DNA of 64,000 bases from Streptomyces sannanensis (GCF_039536205.1 NZ_BAAAYL010000001.1:7345354-7409353); one strand, 5' to 3'; counted from the stretch's first letter, positions 1-9,403 are shown. Notes: generated from the letters alone by a model not told the origin. Made by a program: numbers and translations.

Positions 1-2
1 TC

Positions 3-1562
3 CTGGCCCCGATGCTCAAGACCGCGATACCCAAACAGCTCTGGGCCGAGCGGCTGTGCCTCGTCGTCCATCCGGGCCCCATGGGGGACCGGGGGCCGTC
101 CTCGCTGGACTGGGCCATCGACAGCGGAGAACGCCGATGGGGCGTCACCGTCCTCCAAGCCGTGGAGGAGATGGACGCCGGAGACATCTGGGCGTCGGTG
201 CCCTGCGAGCTCCCCGAGGCCGCCAAGAGCGATCTGTACCGCAACGAGGTCGCAGATGCCGCGCTCGAGGCGGTGCATCTGGCCGTGGCACGGTACGCCT
301 CCGGAACGTATGTCCCCGAACCGCTCGACTACGCCCGCCCCGATGTCCTCGGGAAGCCCCGCCCGTACTTCACCCAGGACCGCAGGCGCATCGACTGGAC
401 CAGCGACACCACGCAGACCGTCGTCCGCAAATTGCGTGCCGCGGACTCCTTCCCCGGGGTGCTCGACGAGTGGGGGAACCGTGAGTACTTCCTCTACGGC
501 GGCCACACCGAGGACCAGTTGTGCGGCAGTCCCGGCCGGATCGTCGCGCGCCGTGGCGGAGCCGTGTGCCGCGCCACCGTCGACGGCGCGGTGTGGATCA
601 CCCAGATGCGGCCGCGCCGTACCCCCGGCGGTCCGGCGACATTCAAGATGCCCGCCACACTCGCGCTCGGCGACCGGGCCCGGCTGCTGCCGCGGATACC
701 GGCGCCCCTCGACCTCCCCGAGGGCCGCAGGACCTGGACCGACATCCGCTACCGCGAGCGCGGCCGGGTCGGCTTCCTGCGCTTCTCCTTCCCGGCCGGG
801 GCCATGTCCACCGCACAGTGCAGGCGACTGCTCGCCGCCTACCACCACGCCGTCTCGCGTCCGACCGACGTGCTCGTCCTCGGCGGCGCCCGGGACTTCT
901 TCTCCAACGGTATCCATCTCGGTGTCATCGAGGCGTCGTCCGATCCCGCCCGGGAATCCTGGGAGAACATCAACGCCATGGACGACCTCGTCCAGGCGGT
1001 GCTGGACACCACCGACCGGCTCACCGTCGCCGCGGTGGGCGGCAACGCGGCAGCGGGCGGAGTGATGCTCGCGCTCGCCGCCGACGAGGTGTGGTGCCGG
1101 CGGGGAGCCGTACTCAATCCCCATTACCGACGGATGGGTCTCTACGGCTCCGAGTACTGGACGTACACCCTGCCCCGGCGCGTCGGCGCCGCCGAGGCCC
1201 GCCGCCTGACCGAGGAAGCCCGGCCGCTGAGCGCGGTCCACGCCCGTCACCTGGGCCTGGTCGACAGGGTCGTACCGGCGGCGCCCGGCGCGTTCGAGGC
1301 ACAGGTGGCGCAGCTCGCGGCGGCCGCCGCGGACTTGCCCGGGCTGCCCGCGCGGCTGAGGGACAAGCGGAGCCGGCGCGCGGCACAGGAGGAGATCAAA
1401 CCGCTGGCCTGGTACCGGGCGGACGAACTGGCCCGGATGCGCCGCAACTTCTACGAGGCCGGCGAGCCCTACCACCGGCTGCGTTCGGCCTTCATCCGCA
1501 AACAGCCCGCCGCCGGGCCCAGTGTGCCTCCCGCGCCGTCCTCGCCGACCGCCCCACGATGA
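3..1562 (+). CDS. hypX: HypX-type hydrogenase maturation protein, 5' end outside window
   Basis: HypX (HoxX) makes the CO ligand of [NiFe] hydrogenase under aerobic conditions: a formyl-transferase-like half passes a formyl group from formyl-tetrahydrofolate to CoA, and a crotonase-like half releases CO. The reading frame is already open at base 3, so the N-terminus lies upstream. The visible start has the conserved HPGPMGDRGPSSLDWAI stretch, then a formyltransferase C-terminal region (about residues 100-215) and a crotonase domain (about 245-440) with oxyanion-type segments GGARDFFSNG and GGNAAAGGVMLAL. Other hydrogenase maturation genes probably lie to the left. The order of domains and the motifs make this assignment firm; only the true start is unknown. 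Confidence 0.9.
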   Translation: MAPMLKTAIPKQLWAERLCLVVHPGPMGDRGPSSLDWAIDSGERRWGVTVLQAVEEMDAGDIWASVPCELPEAAKSDLYRNEVADAALEAVHLAVARYASGTYVPEPLDYARPDVLGKPRPYFTQDRRRIDWTSDTTQTVVRKLRAADSFPGVLDEWGNREYFLYGGHTEDQLCGSPGRIVARRGGAVCRATVDGAVWITQMRPRRTPGGPATFKMPATLALGDRARLLPRIPAPLDLPEGRRTWTDIRYRERGRVGFLRFSFPAGAMSTAQCRRLLAAYHHAVSRPTDVLVLGGARDFFSNGIHLGVIEASSDPARESWENINAMDDLVQAVLDTTDRLTVAAVGGNAAAGGVMLALAADEVWCRRGAVLNPHYRRMGLYGSEYWTYTLPRRVGAAEARRLTEEARPLSAVHARHLGLVDRVVPAAPGAFEAQVAQLAAAAADLPGLPARLRDKRSRRAAQEEIKPLAWYRADELARMRRNFYEAGEPYHRLRSAFIRKQPAAGPSVPPAPSSPTAPR

Positions 1563-1589
1563 CGCGACGATCGCCGGCACGCTGCTGGA

Positions 1590-2123
1590 TCAGATCGGGT
1601 CGTCCTGACCGAGGCTCACCCGGTAGCGCAGGGCGGGCAGTTCCACGTCTTCGTACCGGTCACCTCGAACGGTGCCGTCCGGCGCGTAGCCCGCTGACGC
1701 ATAGAAGCGGCGGGCCCGCGCATTGTCGCGCAGCACCCACAGCAGCAGCGTGCGAAACCGGCGGCTGACGGCTTCCGCGTGCACGGCCTCGATCAGGGTG
1801 CGACCGGCGCCGCTGCCGATCACATCCGGGCGGAGGTAGATCGCGTACAGCTCGCCCGCATCCGGCTCCGCGGAATTGCCCCGGTAGGGCCCCAGGGCGG
1901 CCCAGCCGACGACGCCTTCGTCGCCGTCGACGGCCACCAGGTTCAGTACCCGTTCGTGCGAGTCCGTGAACCGCGCCCTGCGCGCCCGGGCGTCGTCCTC
2001 GATGGTCATGCCGTCCAGATACGTCTGCGGGACGATGCCCGCGTACGCGAACTGCCAGCCCCTCACCCGTACGGCGGAGACGGCTTCGATGTCGGCTTCT
2101 GTCATCTCTCGAACGCGCACCAT
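1590..2123 (-). CDS. GNAT family N-acetyltransferase
   Basis: A soluble acetyl-CoA-dependent N-acetyltransferase of the GNAT fold; the acceptor cannot be predicted. The protein opens with VRVREMTEADIEAV, a classic first beta-strand of the family, and has the acetyl-CoA loop region YLRPDVIGSGAGRTLIEAV followed by ARRFYASAGYAPDGT, the usual C-terminal motif. I take the ATG at 2123 (177 residues) because it directly precedes the conserved first strand; an in-frame ATG at 2165 would add 14 residues that do not look conserved. It is convergent with hypX, with 27 bp between the stops, and divergent from the phosphoribosyltransferase gene. Confidence 0.85.
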   Translation of the reverse strand: MVRVREMTEADIEAVSAVRVRGWQFAYAGIVPQTYLDGMTIEDDARARRARFTDSHERVLNLVAVDGDEGVVGWAALGPYRGNSAEPDAGELYAIYLRPDVIGSGAGRTLIEAVHAEAVSRRFRTLLLWVLRDNARARRFYASAGYAPDGTVRGDRYEDVELPALRYRVSLGQDDPI

Positions 2124-2206
2124 GCGGGCACCGTAACCGACCCGCTGCTCAGCGAGCCTCTTCATTTTCCGGGCGTAATGTCCGAGGCAGGGAAGGGACG
2201 GACGCC

Positions 2207-2869
2207 ATGAAGTACGAGGATCGCGCGCACGCGGGCCAGGAACTCGCCGACAGGCTCACCGCATGGGTGGCCGAGGCCGGCCTCACCGACATCATCGTGC
2301 TCGCACTGCCCCGGGGCGGCGTCCCCGTCGCGGCAGCCGTCGCACGGGCCCTGGGCGCACCCCTCGACATCCTGGTCGCCCGCAAGATCGGCGCCCCGGG
2401 GCAACCGGAGTACGGAATCGGCGCGATGGCCGGCGACGACGCGCCCGTGTTCGACCAGGACGCCCTGACGGCGCTCGGTCTCACAGAGGAGCGGCTGTCG
2501 GTCGACGTGGTGCGAGAGCGCACCGAACTGCGGCGGCGCGAGGACCTCTACCGCGGCGGTCACCCGGCCGCGGACCTGCGCGACCGCACGGTCGTCCTGA
2601 TCGACGACGGACTCGCCACGGGCATCACCGCCCGTGCCGCCCTGCGTCATCTGCGCCGGCAGCACCCGGCGCGGCTGGTCCTGGCTGTGCCGGTGGGCAG
2701 CCGCCGTGCCGTCGACAGGCTGCAGTCGGAGGCCGACGTCGTCGTCTGCCTGTACCAGCCGCCCTACTTCCATGCGGTGGGGCAGTGGTACGCGGACTTC
2801 GAGCAGCTCTCCGACCGGGACGTGCTCCGACTCCTCGACGAATTCAGTGGGGGACGACACGGGCGATGA
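2207..2869 (+). CDS. Phosphoribosyltransferase-domain protein
   Basis: A type I phosphoribosyltransferase-fold protein of 220 residues. The PRPP-binding loop reads VVLIDDGLATGITA (about residues 129-142), with two acidic residues followed by the Thr/Gly-rich loop. The N-terminal part has the LALPRGGVPVAAAVA segment, which forms the pyrophosphate loop in this family. Proteins of this subgroup often occur next to dienelactone-hydrolase or stress genes, and their substrate is not established. A strong ribosome binding site (GGGAAGGGA) precedes the ATG. Its 3' end overlaps the end of the convergent phosphatase gene by 26 bp, so the two transcripts are antisense at their tails. Confidence 0.85.
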   Translation: MKYEDRAHAGQELADRLTAWVAEAGLTDIIVLALPRGGVPVAAAVARALGAPLDILVARKIGAPGQPEYGIGAMAGDDAPVFDQDALTALGLTEERLSVDVVRERTELRRREDLYRGGHPAADLRDRTVVLIDDGLATGITARAALRHLRRQHPARLVLAVPVGSRRAVDRLQSEADVVVCLYQPPYFHAVGQWYADFEQLSDRDVLRLLDEFSGGRHGR

Positions 2870-4928
2870 GCAGGGCGACATCGTCATGGTCGCCGGGGTG
2901 CCGCAGATTGTGCAGAAGCCGCTCGCAGGTGTCCTCGAGAGTGCGGTGCGGCACATCGAGGAGTGCGAGCAAGACCCGCAGCCGGGTGTCGATGTCCTGG
3001 TCGCGGGTTTCGACCAGGCCGTCGGTGTAGAGGACGAGTTCGTCCCCGAGGCCGAGCTCGATCGTCGTGGTGCGGAAGGGGACGCTGCCGACGCCCAGCG
3101 GAGCGCCCGTGGGCAGGTCGAGCAGCGTGGGCGTACGGCCGGGCCGTACCAGTGCCGGCGGCAGATGGCCGGCGCAGGAGATGTGGCACCGTGAGTCGCG
3201 AGGGTCGTACAGAGCGTAGAGACAGGTCGCGATGTATGACTCCAGCTCACTGGTGATCTTGTCGAGGTGCTGCAGCACATGAGCGGGGTCGAGGTTCAAG
3301 TCGGCCAGGGTCTGGGTCGCGGTGCGCAGCCGCCCCATGGCCGCGGCGGCGTTGATGCCACTGCCCATCACGTCGCCCACGACCAGGGCTGTCCTGTCCT
3401 CCGCGAGGGGGATGATGTCGAACCAGTCGCCACCGATCTCGCTCACGCTGCCGGCGGGCTGGTAGCGGGAGGCGACTTCCAGACCGACCAGGTGCGGCGG
3501 ACGCTGGGGCAGCAGGCTGCGCTGGAGCGCGAGCGCGGTATTGCGCTGCTGCTGGTACAGGCGGGCGTTGTCGATGCACACCGCGGCTCGGGCAGCCAGC
3601 TCACTGGCCAGCAGGTTGTCGTCCTCGGTGAACGGCAGCGGATTGCGGGCCCGCTTCAGATCGAGCGCTCCCAGTACCTCGCCGCGGGCGATCAGCGGCA
3701 CCGCCAGGTACGAGTGGACCCCCGCCCGCGCCAGAAGCTCGGCGGCGCCGGGGTCGCGGGCAATACGGGACAGATCGCCCTCGGCGAAGGTGGGCAGCAT
3801 GACGGGCCGGCCGGTGCTGACGCACTGGGTGACCAGCCGGTCGGCGTCATAGCGCGCCAGTTCACCGGGTGGATCGGCGGCTTCCACGGCCACGGTGCGA
3901 TAGGCGGCGGTGACCGCGAGAGCGCGGAACAGCGCCTCTCCAGTGGCGGAGGACGAGGAGCGGCGCCCCTCCAGGATGGAGTCCAGGACATCGACCGCCG
4001 CCACGTCGGCCAGCTCGGGCACGGCGATGTCGGCCAGCTCACGCGCGGTCCGCTCCAGGTCCAGCGTGGTGCCGATACGCACGGAGGCGTCGGCGACCAC
4101 GGCGAGCCGGTGCCGGGCCCGTTCCGCCTCGGTGGCCGAGCGGTCCCGGTCGGTGACATCCACCACCGAGGCGGCCACCCCCAGAATCCGGCCGCTGACG
4201 TCCTCGAGCCGGTAGAGGGACACCGACCAGGCGTGTTCGGTGTCCGGATCCTTCGGTATCCGTCCGACGGTGTAGTGGTCCAGCAGCGGAATCCCGGTCG
4301 CCAGGACGTGGCGCATCGAGGCCTCGACGCCGTCGGCGTCCAGGAAGGGCAGCGTTTCCCGTACACGTCTGCCCAGATACTTCTCCGCGGGCAGGCCGGT
4401 GATCCGTTCCAGTGCCGCGTTGACCGATACGTACCGCAGATCGGAGTCCATCACCGCCAGCCCGATAGGGGACTGCTCCACCAGCTGCACCGACAGCGCC
4501 AGGTCCCGTTCGACCTTCCGCACCGCGGCCTGATCCGTGGCGAGCCCCAGCGCGTAGGGGTGGCCGCGGTCGTCCAGCAGCCGCATGTTGCGGAACTCCA
4601 ACAGACGTGTGCCCCCCTGCTTGTGCCGGACAGGGAAGACCCCCGTCCAGCTCTCGCCCCCGGCCATCACCCGGGCGAACAGCTGGAGCACGAGATCGAC
4701 GTGCTCCTCGGCCACGAGCAGGTGCGCCGCGAACCGGCCGAGCGCCTCCTCGGCCGTGTATCCCAGCAGTTCCTCGGCCTGCGGGCTCCACAGCACGATC
4801 CGCCCGTCCGCGTCGAAGACGACGGCGGCGACACACAGCGTGTCCAAGAGCCCGCCCGGTGGCGACGGACCCGCCTCCACGTAACCGGCCGGGCCGAGAT
4901 CGGCCCGGAACGCATCCGTGCCAGCCAT
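2844..4928 (-). CDS. PAS-PAS-GAF-PP2C (SpoIIE-type) serine phosphatase
   Basis: A cytoplasmic multi-sensor phosphatase, probably acting on an anti-sigma-factor antagonist. It has about 694 residues: two PAS domains (near residues 25-140 and 150-270, with DGRIVLWSPQAEELLGYT and SPIGLAVMDSDLRYVSVN), a GAF domain (about 300-460), and a C-terminal SpoIIE-like PP2C domain. The metal-binding acids are visible in IGGDWFDIIP, ALVVGDVMGSG, VLYTDGLVETR and PGDHDDVALLIA. The start at 4928 is chosen because GGAAGGGAG lies 8 bp upstream; an in-frame ATG at 5042 lacks such a site. No kinase domain is present, so any partner kinase is encoded elsewhere. Confidence 0.92.
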   Translation of the reverse strand: MAGTDAFRADLGPAGYVEAGPSPPGGLLDTLCVAAVVFDADGRIVLWSPQAEELLGYTAEEALGRFAAHLLVAEEHVDLVLQLFARVMAGGESWTGVFPVRHKQGGTRLLEFRNMRLLDDRGHPYALGLATDQAAVRKVERDLALSVQLVEQSPIGLAVMDSDLRYVSVNAALERITGLPAEKYLGRRVRETLPFLDADGVEASMRHVLATGIPLLDHYTVGRIPKDPDTEHAWSVSLYRLEDVSGRILGVAASVVDVTDRDRSATEAERARHRLAVVADASVRIGTTLDLERTARELADIAVPELADVAAVDVLDSILEGRRSSSSATGEALFRALAVTAAYRTVAVEAADPPGELARYDADRLVTQCVSTGRPVMLPTFAEGDLSRIARDPGAAELLARAGVHSYLAVPLIARGEVLGALDLKRARNPLPFTEDDNLLASELAARAAVCIDNARLYQQQRNTALALQRSLLPQRPPHLVGLEVASRYQPAGSVSEIGGDWFDIIPLAEDRTALVVGDVMGSGINAAAAMGRLRTATQTLADLNLDPAHVLQHLDKITSELESYIATCLYALYDPRDSRCHISCAGHLPPALVRPGRTPTLLDLPTGAPLGVGSVPFRTTTIELGLGDELVLYTDGLVETRDQDIDTRLRVLLALLDVPHRTLEDTCERLLHNLRHPGDHDDVALLIARVVPH

Positions 4929-5156
4929 CTGCGGCACTCCCTTCCGTGCCGTTGCGGCGCTCGCTCGCCGTGTCCATAGTCTCTCGACATCCACTGCCCC
5001 CGCAGCCCCACCGGGGCCACGGGGAACCAGCGGATGTTTCATGGTGCGCGTCGCCGCTCCCGCTCGGTGCCCGGCGTCCCCCGGCCGTCACCACCGGCGG
5101 AACGAGCACACACCTCTCCATCCTGGGCTCGCCCCGGTCCGCCTATCATTCTTGTC

Positions 5157-6059
5157 GTGTTCGATTCCCGGCAGTTGAAGACCTTCCACGAAGTGGTCAA
5201 GACCGGGTCGTATTCCGCGGCGGCTCGCTCACTCGGATACACACAGCCGGCGGTCAGCCAGCAGATGAAGGCCCTCGAACGGGACGCCGGCACGCCACTC
5301 TTCACCAGGGTCGGGCGCGGAATCAGGCTCACCGAGGCCGGTGAGGCGCTGACCCGGCATGCCGGGGCGATCCTGGACAGCCTCTCGGCCGCGCGGCAGC
5401 AGATCGACGCGATAGCCAGGCTGCGCGCGGGACGGGTGCGGGTGTGCGCCTTCCCGAGTGCGGCCGCCACCGTCATTCCCGATGCGATGGCCCGGCTGGC
5501 GGCGGACCACCCGGGGATCAGAGTGGACCTGCTGGAGGGCGAACCCCCCGAGTCCCTGGGCCTGCTTCCCCGTGGTGAGGCCGACATCACGCTGGCGTTC
5601 AGCTACCCCGGTCTGCATGTCGACGTCCCGGAGGAACTGGCCGAGATCCCCCTGCTGGAGGACCGGCTGACGGTGCTGCTGCCCACTGGGCACCCGCTGG
5701 CCAGACGGCGGGCGGTGCAGCTGGCCGACCTGACGCACGAGCGGTGGATCGTCGGCTGCCCCCGGTGCCGGGCCAACTTCCTTCATGCCTGCGCGGAGCG
5801 GGGCTTCACCCCCGACATCGCGTTCAGCACCGATGACAACCTGGTGGTGCAGAGCCTGGTCGCGGCCGGCGTGGGCATCGCCATGATGCCGGCGCTGGTG
5901 CTGTCGTTCCTGTGCCACAGCAAGGTGACCGGCCGGGTCGTCGAGCCGCTCACCCTCCGCAAGGTCTCGGCCTACGTGTTGCGTGAGCATCTGCGCATAC
6001 CCGCCACCGCCCTGGTGCTCGACTCGCTCAGGGCGGTGGCCGCGAACCGGGCAGGTTGA
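5157..6059 (+). CDS. LysR family transcriptional regulator
   Basis: A 300-residue LysR-type regulator. The N-terminal winged helix-turn-helix is clear: FDSRQLKTFHEVVKTGSYSA, then ARSLGYTQPAVSQQMKALER. The rest is a periplasmic-binding-protein-like effector domain with VAAGVGIAMMPALVL near its end. I chose the GTG at 5157, which places the HTH at the usual distance from the N-terminus; the longer ATG at 5034 gives a nonconserved, Arg/Pro-rich extension. It is divergent from the phosphatase gene with about 230 bp between the starts. A pair ACPRCRANF-like Cys segment (GCPRCRANF) in the effector domain could be redox- or metal-responsive, but that is only a suggestion. Confidence 0.9.
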   Translation: MFDSRQLKTFHEVVKTGSYSAAARSLGYTQPAVSQQMKALERDAGTPLFTRVGRGIRLTEAGEALTRHAGAILDSLSAARQQIDAIARLRAGRVRVCAFPSAAATVIPDAMARLAADHPGIRVDLLEGEPPESLGLLPRGEADITLAFSYPGLHVDVPEELAEIPLLEDRLTVLLPTGHPLARRRAVQLADLTHERWIVGCPRCRANFLHACAERGFTPDIAFSTDDNLVVQSLVAAGVGIAMMPALVLSFLCHSKVTGRVVEPLTLRKVSAYVLREHLRIPATALVLDSLRAVAANRAG

Positions 6060-6783
6060 TCCGCAGGTTGTCCGGCCCGGCGGGCGGTGAACAGCGGCGC
6101 GATGTCGTCGGCGCGGTCCGTGGCCTGCCGCGCCTGCCCTGGATCAGCCGGTCGGCGATACCGGCCGGGGAGGAAGCTGTGGCGTCCGCGAAGACACGGC
6201 GAGCCGCTCAGTTCGGTGACCGGGTACGTGTCTCGGCATCGATGCCCGGCAGCCAGGTCCAGTACCTCGGTACGGCCGTCCGGCCGCCGGATCGAGCCGG
6301 ACATGGCAACAGCCGGCGAACTGCCCGGGATCGAGGTCGATGAGCAGCCGGTTGGTGCCGCTCATCACCTCCTTCGGCTCCTGCCGGAGACGGCGAAGGC
6401 GCGCACCGCACTGCGGAGTTGACCCACGGTGGCAGCGGCGACGACACCGTAGAGGCCCGCCATGAGCTGCGGAACCGGCGCATGGTCTCCTCGGCGTCCG
6501 CCAGGTGGATGCCTCGCCCCGACCGGTACGCCTCGGACACCGGGAACGGGCGGTTCACATGCATGCCCCACCACGCACCGAGAAGCGCGCACGGCAGCCC
6601 GGCGACGACGGCCATCCTCAGCAGACCGGGACTTCCGGAGCACAGAAAGAGGACACCGGAATATCCGCCGAGTGCCGTGGCCGTCCCGGCCGTGGCCTCG
6701 GCGCACCAGCTCGAGCTCGCCGGACCCCGGGCGTTGCCGTCGACCCGCACCTGTGCCTCCGGCCCCACCCAGCGGCACCGCAC
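6060..6783 (-). pseudogene. Degraded, unrecognised gene(s), probably including a membrane protein
   Basis: On the minus strand, protein-like sequence jumps between frames. One stretch (about 6480-6700) has two hydrophobic segments around GGYSGVLFLCSGSPGLLRM and VAGLPCALLGAWWGMHVN, followed by a charged helix (LADAEETMRRF). A second stretch (about 6250-6370) reads MSGTNRLLIDLDPGQFAG, then continues in a different frame. No intact frame covers either. I do not recognise the family. The picture fits one or two small genes inactivated by several frameshifts, but noncoding GC-rich DNA is also possible. Confidence 0.3.
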
Positions 6784-6875
6784 TCCATGAGGGTGCGGCC
6801 CTCACGCCGCCAGGCAGGTCACACAGTCAGGACGCGCCTCGGCTTGGCCGACGCGCATCCTGGACCAGCACAGTG

Positions 6876-6907
6876 GCGGCCGGGCCGCGGGCCCACGGCC
6901 CGGCCGC
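6876..6907 (-). terminator. Hairpin terminator after the chaplin gene
   Basis: A perfect 12-bp inverted repeat (GCGGCCGGGCCG / CGGCCCGGCCGC) with an 8-base loop lies 8 bp past the chaplin stop codon. No U-tract follows, as is usual in Streptomyces terminators. Confidence 0.6.
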
Positions 6908-6914
6908 TCGCGGC

Positions 6915-7157
6915 TCAGCCGTTCGAGCAGGTGCTGCCCCACGCCGGGTTCAGCAGCCCGATGACGTTAATACTGTTGCCGCAGGCATTCAGGTCCAGGC
7001 CGATCGGCACCAGGACGTTGTTCCCCGTGAGGATGCCCGACGACGGCCCCGTGATGCCCACCGCGTACGGATCGTCCTGCGCGGACGCGACACCACTGCC
7101 GAAGGCAATGAGGCCCCCGGCGGCAATCAGCACGACAGCGGCCTTCTTCAGCTTCAT
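6915..7157 (-). CDS. Short chaplin
   Basis: Chaplins are small secreted amyloid-forming proteins that coat aerial hyphae and lower surface tension. The 80-residue precursor has a Sec signal peptide (MKLKKAAVVLIAAGGLIAFG, cleavage probably after GVASA). One chaplin domain follows, with the hallmark CGNSINVIGLLNPAWGSTC in which two Cys form the disulfide. One domain and no LPXTG sorting signal make it a short chaplin of the ChpD-H type. The ATG at 7157 is preceded by GAAGGAG; the longer frame up to 7277 is not needed. The family is almost confined to Streptomyces and relatives, so it helps identify the host. Confidence 0.93.
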   Translation of the reverse strand: MKLKKAAVVLIAAGGLIAFGSGVASAQDDPYAVGITGPSSGILTGNNVLVPIGLDLNACGNSINVIGLLNPAWGSTCSNG

Positions 7158-7182
7158 CACCGTTTTGCTCCTTCGGAATGCC

Positions 7183-7200
7183 GCCGCGACCGTTCGCGGC
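7183..7200. promoter_or_regulatory. Inverted repeat upstream of the chaplin start
   Basis: GCCGCGA-CCGT-TCGCGGC is a perfect 7-bp inverted repeat 26 bp upstream of the chaplin ATG. It could be an operator or a hairpin in the 5' leader; the sequence alone cannot tell which. Confidence 0.4.
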
Positions 7201-7372
7201 AGCGACTTCCGGAGAGTTACCGCGTCTTCGGCCGACTGGCCCTTGATCCGGGGCGAGACCACCCGGGTGGCGGACAAACGACCATGTGATGGGCCCTTCG
7301 GCGACAGGGAGTCGGGGACCGGGCCGTCCGAACCGCCGTGCCGGAGTCCGTGGAACGGCGCACCATGGGCTC

Positions 7373-7870
7373 ATGGCCGGACGCATCGCTGATTTCAGCA
7401 CTCCCGGGAGCCTCGCGGAACCCGGTGAGGGTATCAGCCCGGAAGAGCTCGCCCTGGCGGCCCGTAACCATGCCCTCCCGCTGGAGGCCCTGCGCGACGA
7501 CCTCACCCCGCCCGGACTGCACTACGTCCTGACCCACTACGACATTCCCGCCGCCGACGAGTGGCGCCCGGCTGTGCACGGCCGGGTCCGCACCCCGCTG
7601 ACACTCGACCTGCCCACGCTGTGGTCCCTCCCGGCCGCCATCCACCGCGTCACGATGGAATGCGCGGGCAACGGCCGAGCCCGGCTCACCCCCTGACAGG
7701 TGAGCCGGCCCTGGCTGACGGGTGCCGTCGGAACGGCCTAGTGGACTGGGGTGCCATTTCCTGGGCGACGACGCCGCCATGGTCGCGATCCAATGGCTGC
7801 CGTCCCGCCAGGACTCCGTCGGGGGTGCCCAGGGCTCCCGCCGAGCCCAGGGGCGCTCTGCCGCTGGGTA
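7373..7870 (+). pseudogene. Truncated molybdopterin-dependent sulfite-oxidase-family gene
   Basis: The start of a sulfite-oxidase-type molybdenum enzyme. The frame from the ATG at 7373 reads through a normal N-terminus (HYVLTHYDIPAADEW; VHGRVRTPLTLDLPTLWSLP) to VTMECAGNGRARL, which contains the Mo-coordinating Cys, then stops at 7696. Beyond the stop, family-like sequence resumes in shifted frames (PWLTGAVGTA, stop, WTGVPF) for about 80 bp and then fades into the end of the convergent kinase gene. The dimerisation domain and most of the cofactor pocket are missing, so no active enzyme can be made. Confidence 0.75.
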
Positions 7871-7874
7871 GGTG

Positions 7875-8783
7875 TCAGCCATCCGTGGACGGCGAAACCT
7901 GACGCCGCTGCAGGGGCAGCGTTGCATCGAGGGCTGCGGCGAGTTCGGGAACGGTGGGCCGGGCGGCCGGATCAGGACGGAGGCAGCTGTCGATGGCTGC
8001 GGCGAGACCGTGCGGCAGGCGCCGACGGGACCCGATCGGCGGGGCAGGCTCCTCGAGCTGCGGATACCAGTCGTCCCGGCCGTCCGGGTCGCCGGTCCCG
8101 TCCATGGCCTCGCCCTCGTCCATGGTGTCGCCGCTGTGGAACGGCACGTCGCCGGAGGCTACCTCGTACAGCGTGACGCCGACGCCCCACACGTCGGCGG
8201 CGGCCGTCAGCCGACCGCCGCGCGCCTGCTCCGGGGCCAGGTAGCAGTGGGTGCCGATGCCCGGAGGGGCGCCGCCGGGCGCCCGGGCGACGCTGAGGTC
8301 GAGCACTTTGGCGTGTCGGCAGTCGACCACGACGTTGGACGGCTTGAGGTCCAGGTGCAGCAGGCCTTGGCCGTGCAGGTAGTGGATCGCCGAGCAGAGA
8401 TGCACGCCGAGGACGGCTATGTCTGTGGCGGCCGGGCGGCGCGGCAACCGGTGAATGAGGTGGGCCACCGTTTCGCCGGTCAGGGATTCCAGGACGACGA
8501 GCGGTTCGGGCGTCTCGAAGGTCTCGTACGCGCGGACCAGGTGCGGATGGGTGAAGGTCCGGAGCCAGTGGCCCTCCCTCAACAGCCGTTCGCGCAACTG
8601 CTCCTCGTGGTGGCGGTCGGGGCGTACGACCTTCACCACGCATCGGCAGTCGCGCTCCTCGCTCCATGCGTCGTAGATGTCGAGCCAGCCGGTCCGGGCC
8701 AGATGGGCCAGGACCTCGTAGCCGGGCCCGGGTTTCGTTCCGGGCGCCAGCGGCGGAGACGGTCGTGCGGTGGTACGGCTCAT
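7875..8783 (-). CDS. Serine/threonine protein kinase, cytosolic, kinase domain only
   Basis: A 302-residue Hanks-type kinase with no transmembrane segment or sensor domain. The ATP-anchoring Lys is K51 (CRCVVKVV), the catalytic loop is HLDLKPSN (residues 143-150, Asp145), and the magnesium motif is DLS (162-164) rather than DFG. The activation segment ends in GIGTHCYLAPEQARGG. The usual Gly-rich loop is weak (LARTGWLDIYDAW). Its ATG overlaps the stop of the upstream ABC-transporter pseudogene by 4 bp, so it was the last gene of a coupled set with that transporter and the His-rich peptide. The DLS change is tolerated in some active kinases. Confidence 0.9.
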   Translation of the reverse strand: MSRTTARPSPPLAPGTKPGPGYEVLAHLARTGWLDIYDAWSEERDCRCVVKVVRPDRHHEEQLRERLLREGHWLRTFTHPHLVRAYETFETPEPLVVLESLTGETVAHLIHRLPRRPAATDIAVLGVHLCSAIHYLHGQGLLHLDLKPSNVVVDCRHAKVLDLSVARAPGGAPPGIGTHCYLAPEQARGGRLTAAADVWGVGVTLYEVASGDVPFHSGDTMDEGEAMDGTGDPDGRDDWYPQLEEPAPPIGSRRRLPHGLAAAIDSCLRPDPAARPTVPELAAALDATLPLQRRQVSPSTDG

Positions 8784-9403
8784 GAGAGCACCTTCCCCCA
8801 GGGGCGGGGGTACCGGCGAGAGCGTGGCCGGTCGCTGCGCTCAGCCGGTGGATCCGGGTGGGTCCCACCGCGCCGGAACAGCTCTTCGTGCGTGCCGCGC
8901 TTGACGATTCGGCCGTGGTCCAGCACCACGATGCAGGTGGCGTCGCGGGCGGTGAACAGATTGTGGGAGACCACGATGGTGGTGCGCCCGGCTATTCGCC
9001 GGCGCAGCGATTCCATGATCCGTCGCCCGGCTGGGCGTCCAGGCCCCCGACTGGGCATCGCGCGGGCGATCGCGAGGCGCCGGCGCGGACAAGCACATCG
9101 TCCACCATCGAACAGCCAGATCTCGGCCGCGTCGACGACGGGCCCGACCATGCAGAAGCCGAGTACCGGAACGAGCCGGCGCCGGCCACCCCGTGTGCAG
9201 GGCCAGAACCGTCGGAACACCTCACGCGGGGCGACTGGCGGTGCGGCGGCGACAACGGCATCGGGTCGTCGGCCACCGACAGCAGGCGCCGCAGAACATG
9301 CCATGAGACATGCGCCATGGCACCCGTTCCTCACGAGTTGCGGCCGGAGCGGACCAGGAGCTCCGGGCTCCGGGTCCGCCCCACCATCCGGTGCGGTCGC
9401 CAC
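8780..9403 (-). pseudogene. ABC transporter (fused permease-ATPase) with large internal deletion
   Basis: The 207-codon frame begins like a half-size ABC exporter (EVFRRFWPCTRGGRRRLVPV, the first membrane segment, through VDAAEIWLFDGG). It then jumps straight to the end of an ATPase domain (RRRLAIARAM; GRTTIVVSHNLFTARDAT; IVVLDHGRIVKRGTHEELF). The remaining membrane helices, Walker A and Walker B (LDEPT) are all absent, so about 400 residues have been lost, in at least two deletions. The GTG start shares one base with the stop of the His-rich gene and the end overlaps the kinase start by 4 bp. The frame is thus kept open and may still couple translation to the kinase. Confidence 0.8.

Noticed and set aside
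3267..4979. A 570-codon plus-strand frame with Gly/Val-rich sequence
   Set aside because: It is the mirror of the PP2C phosphatase gene, whose motifs are unambiguous.
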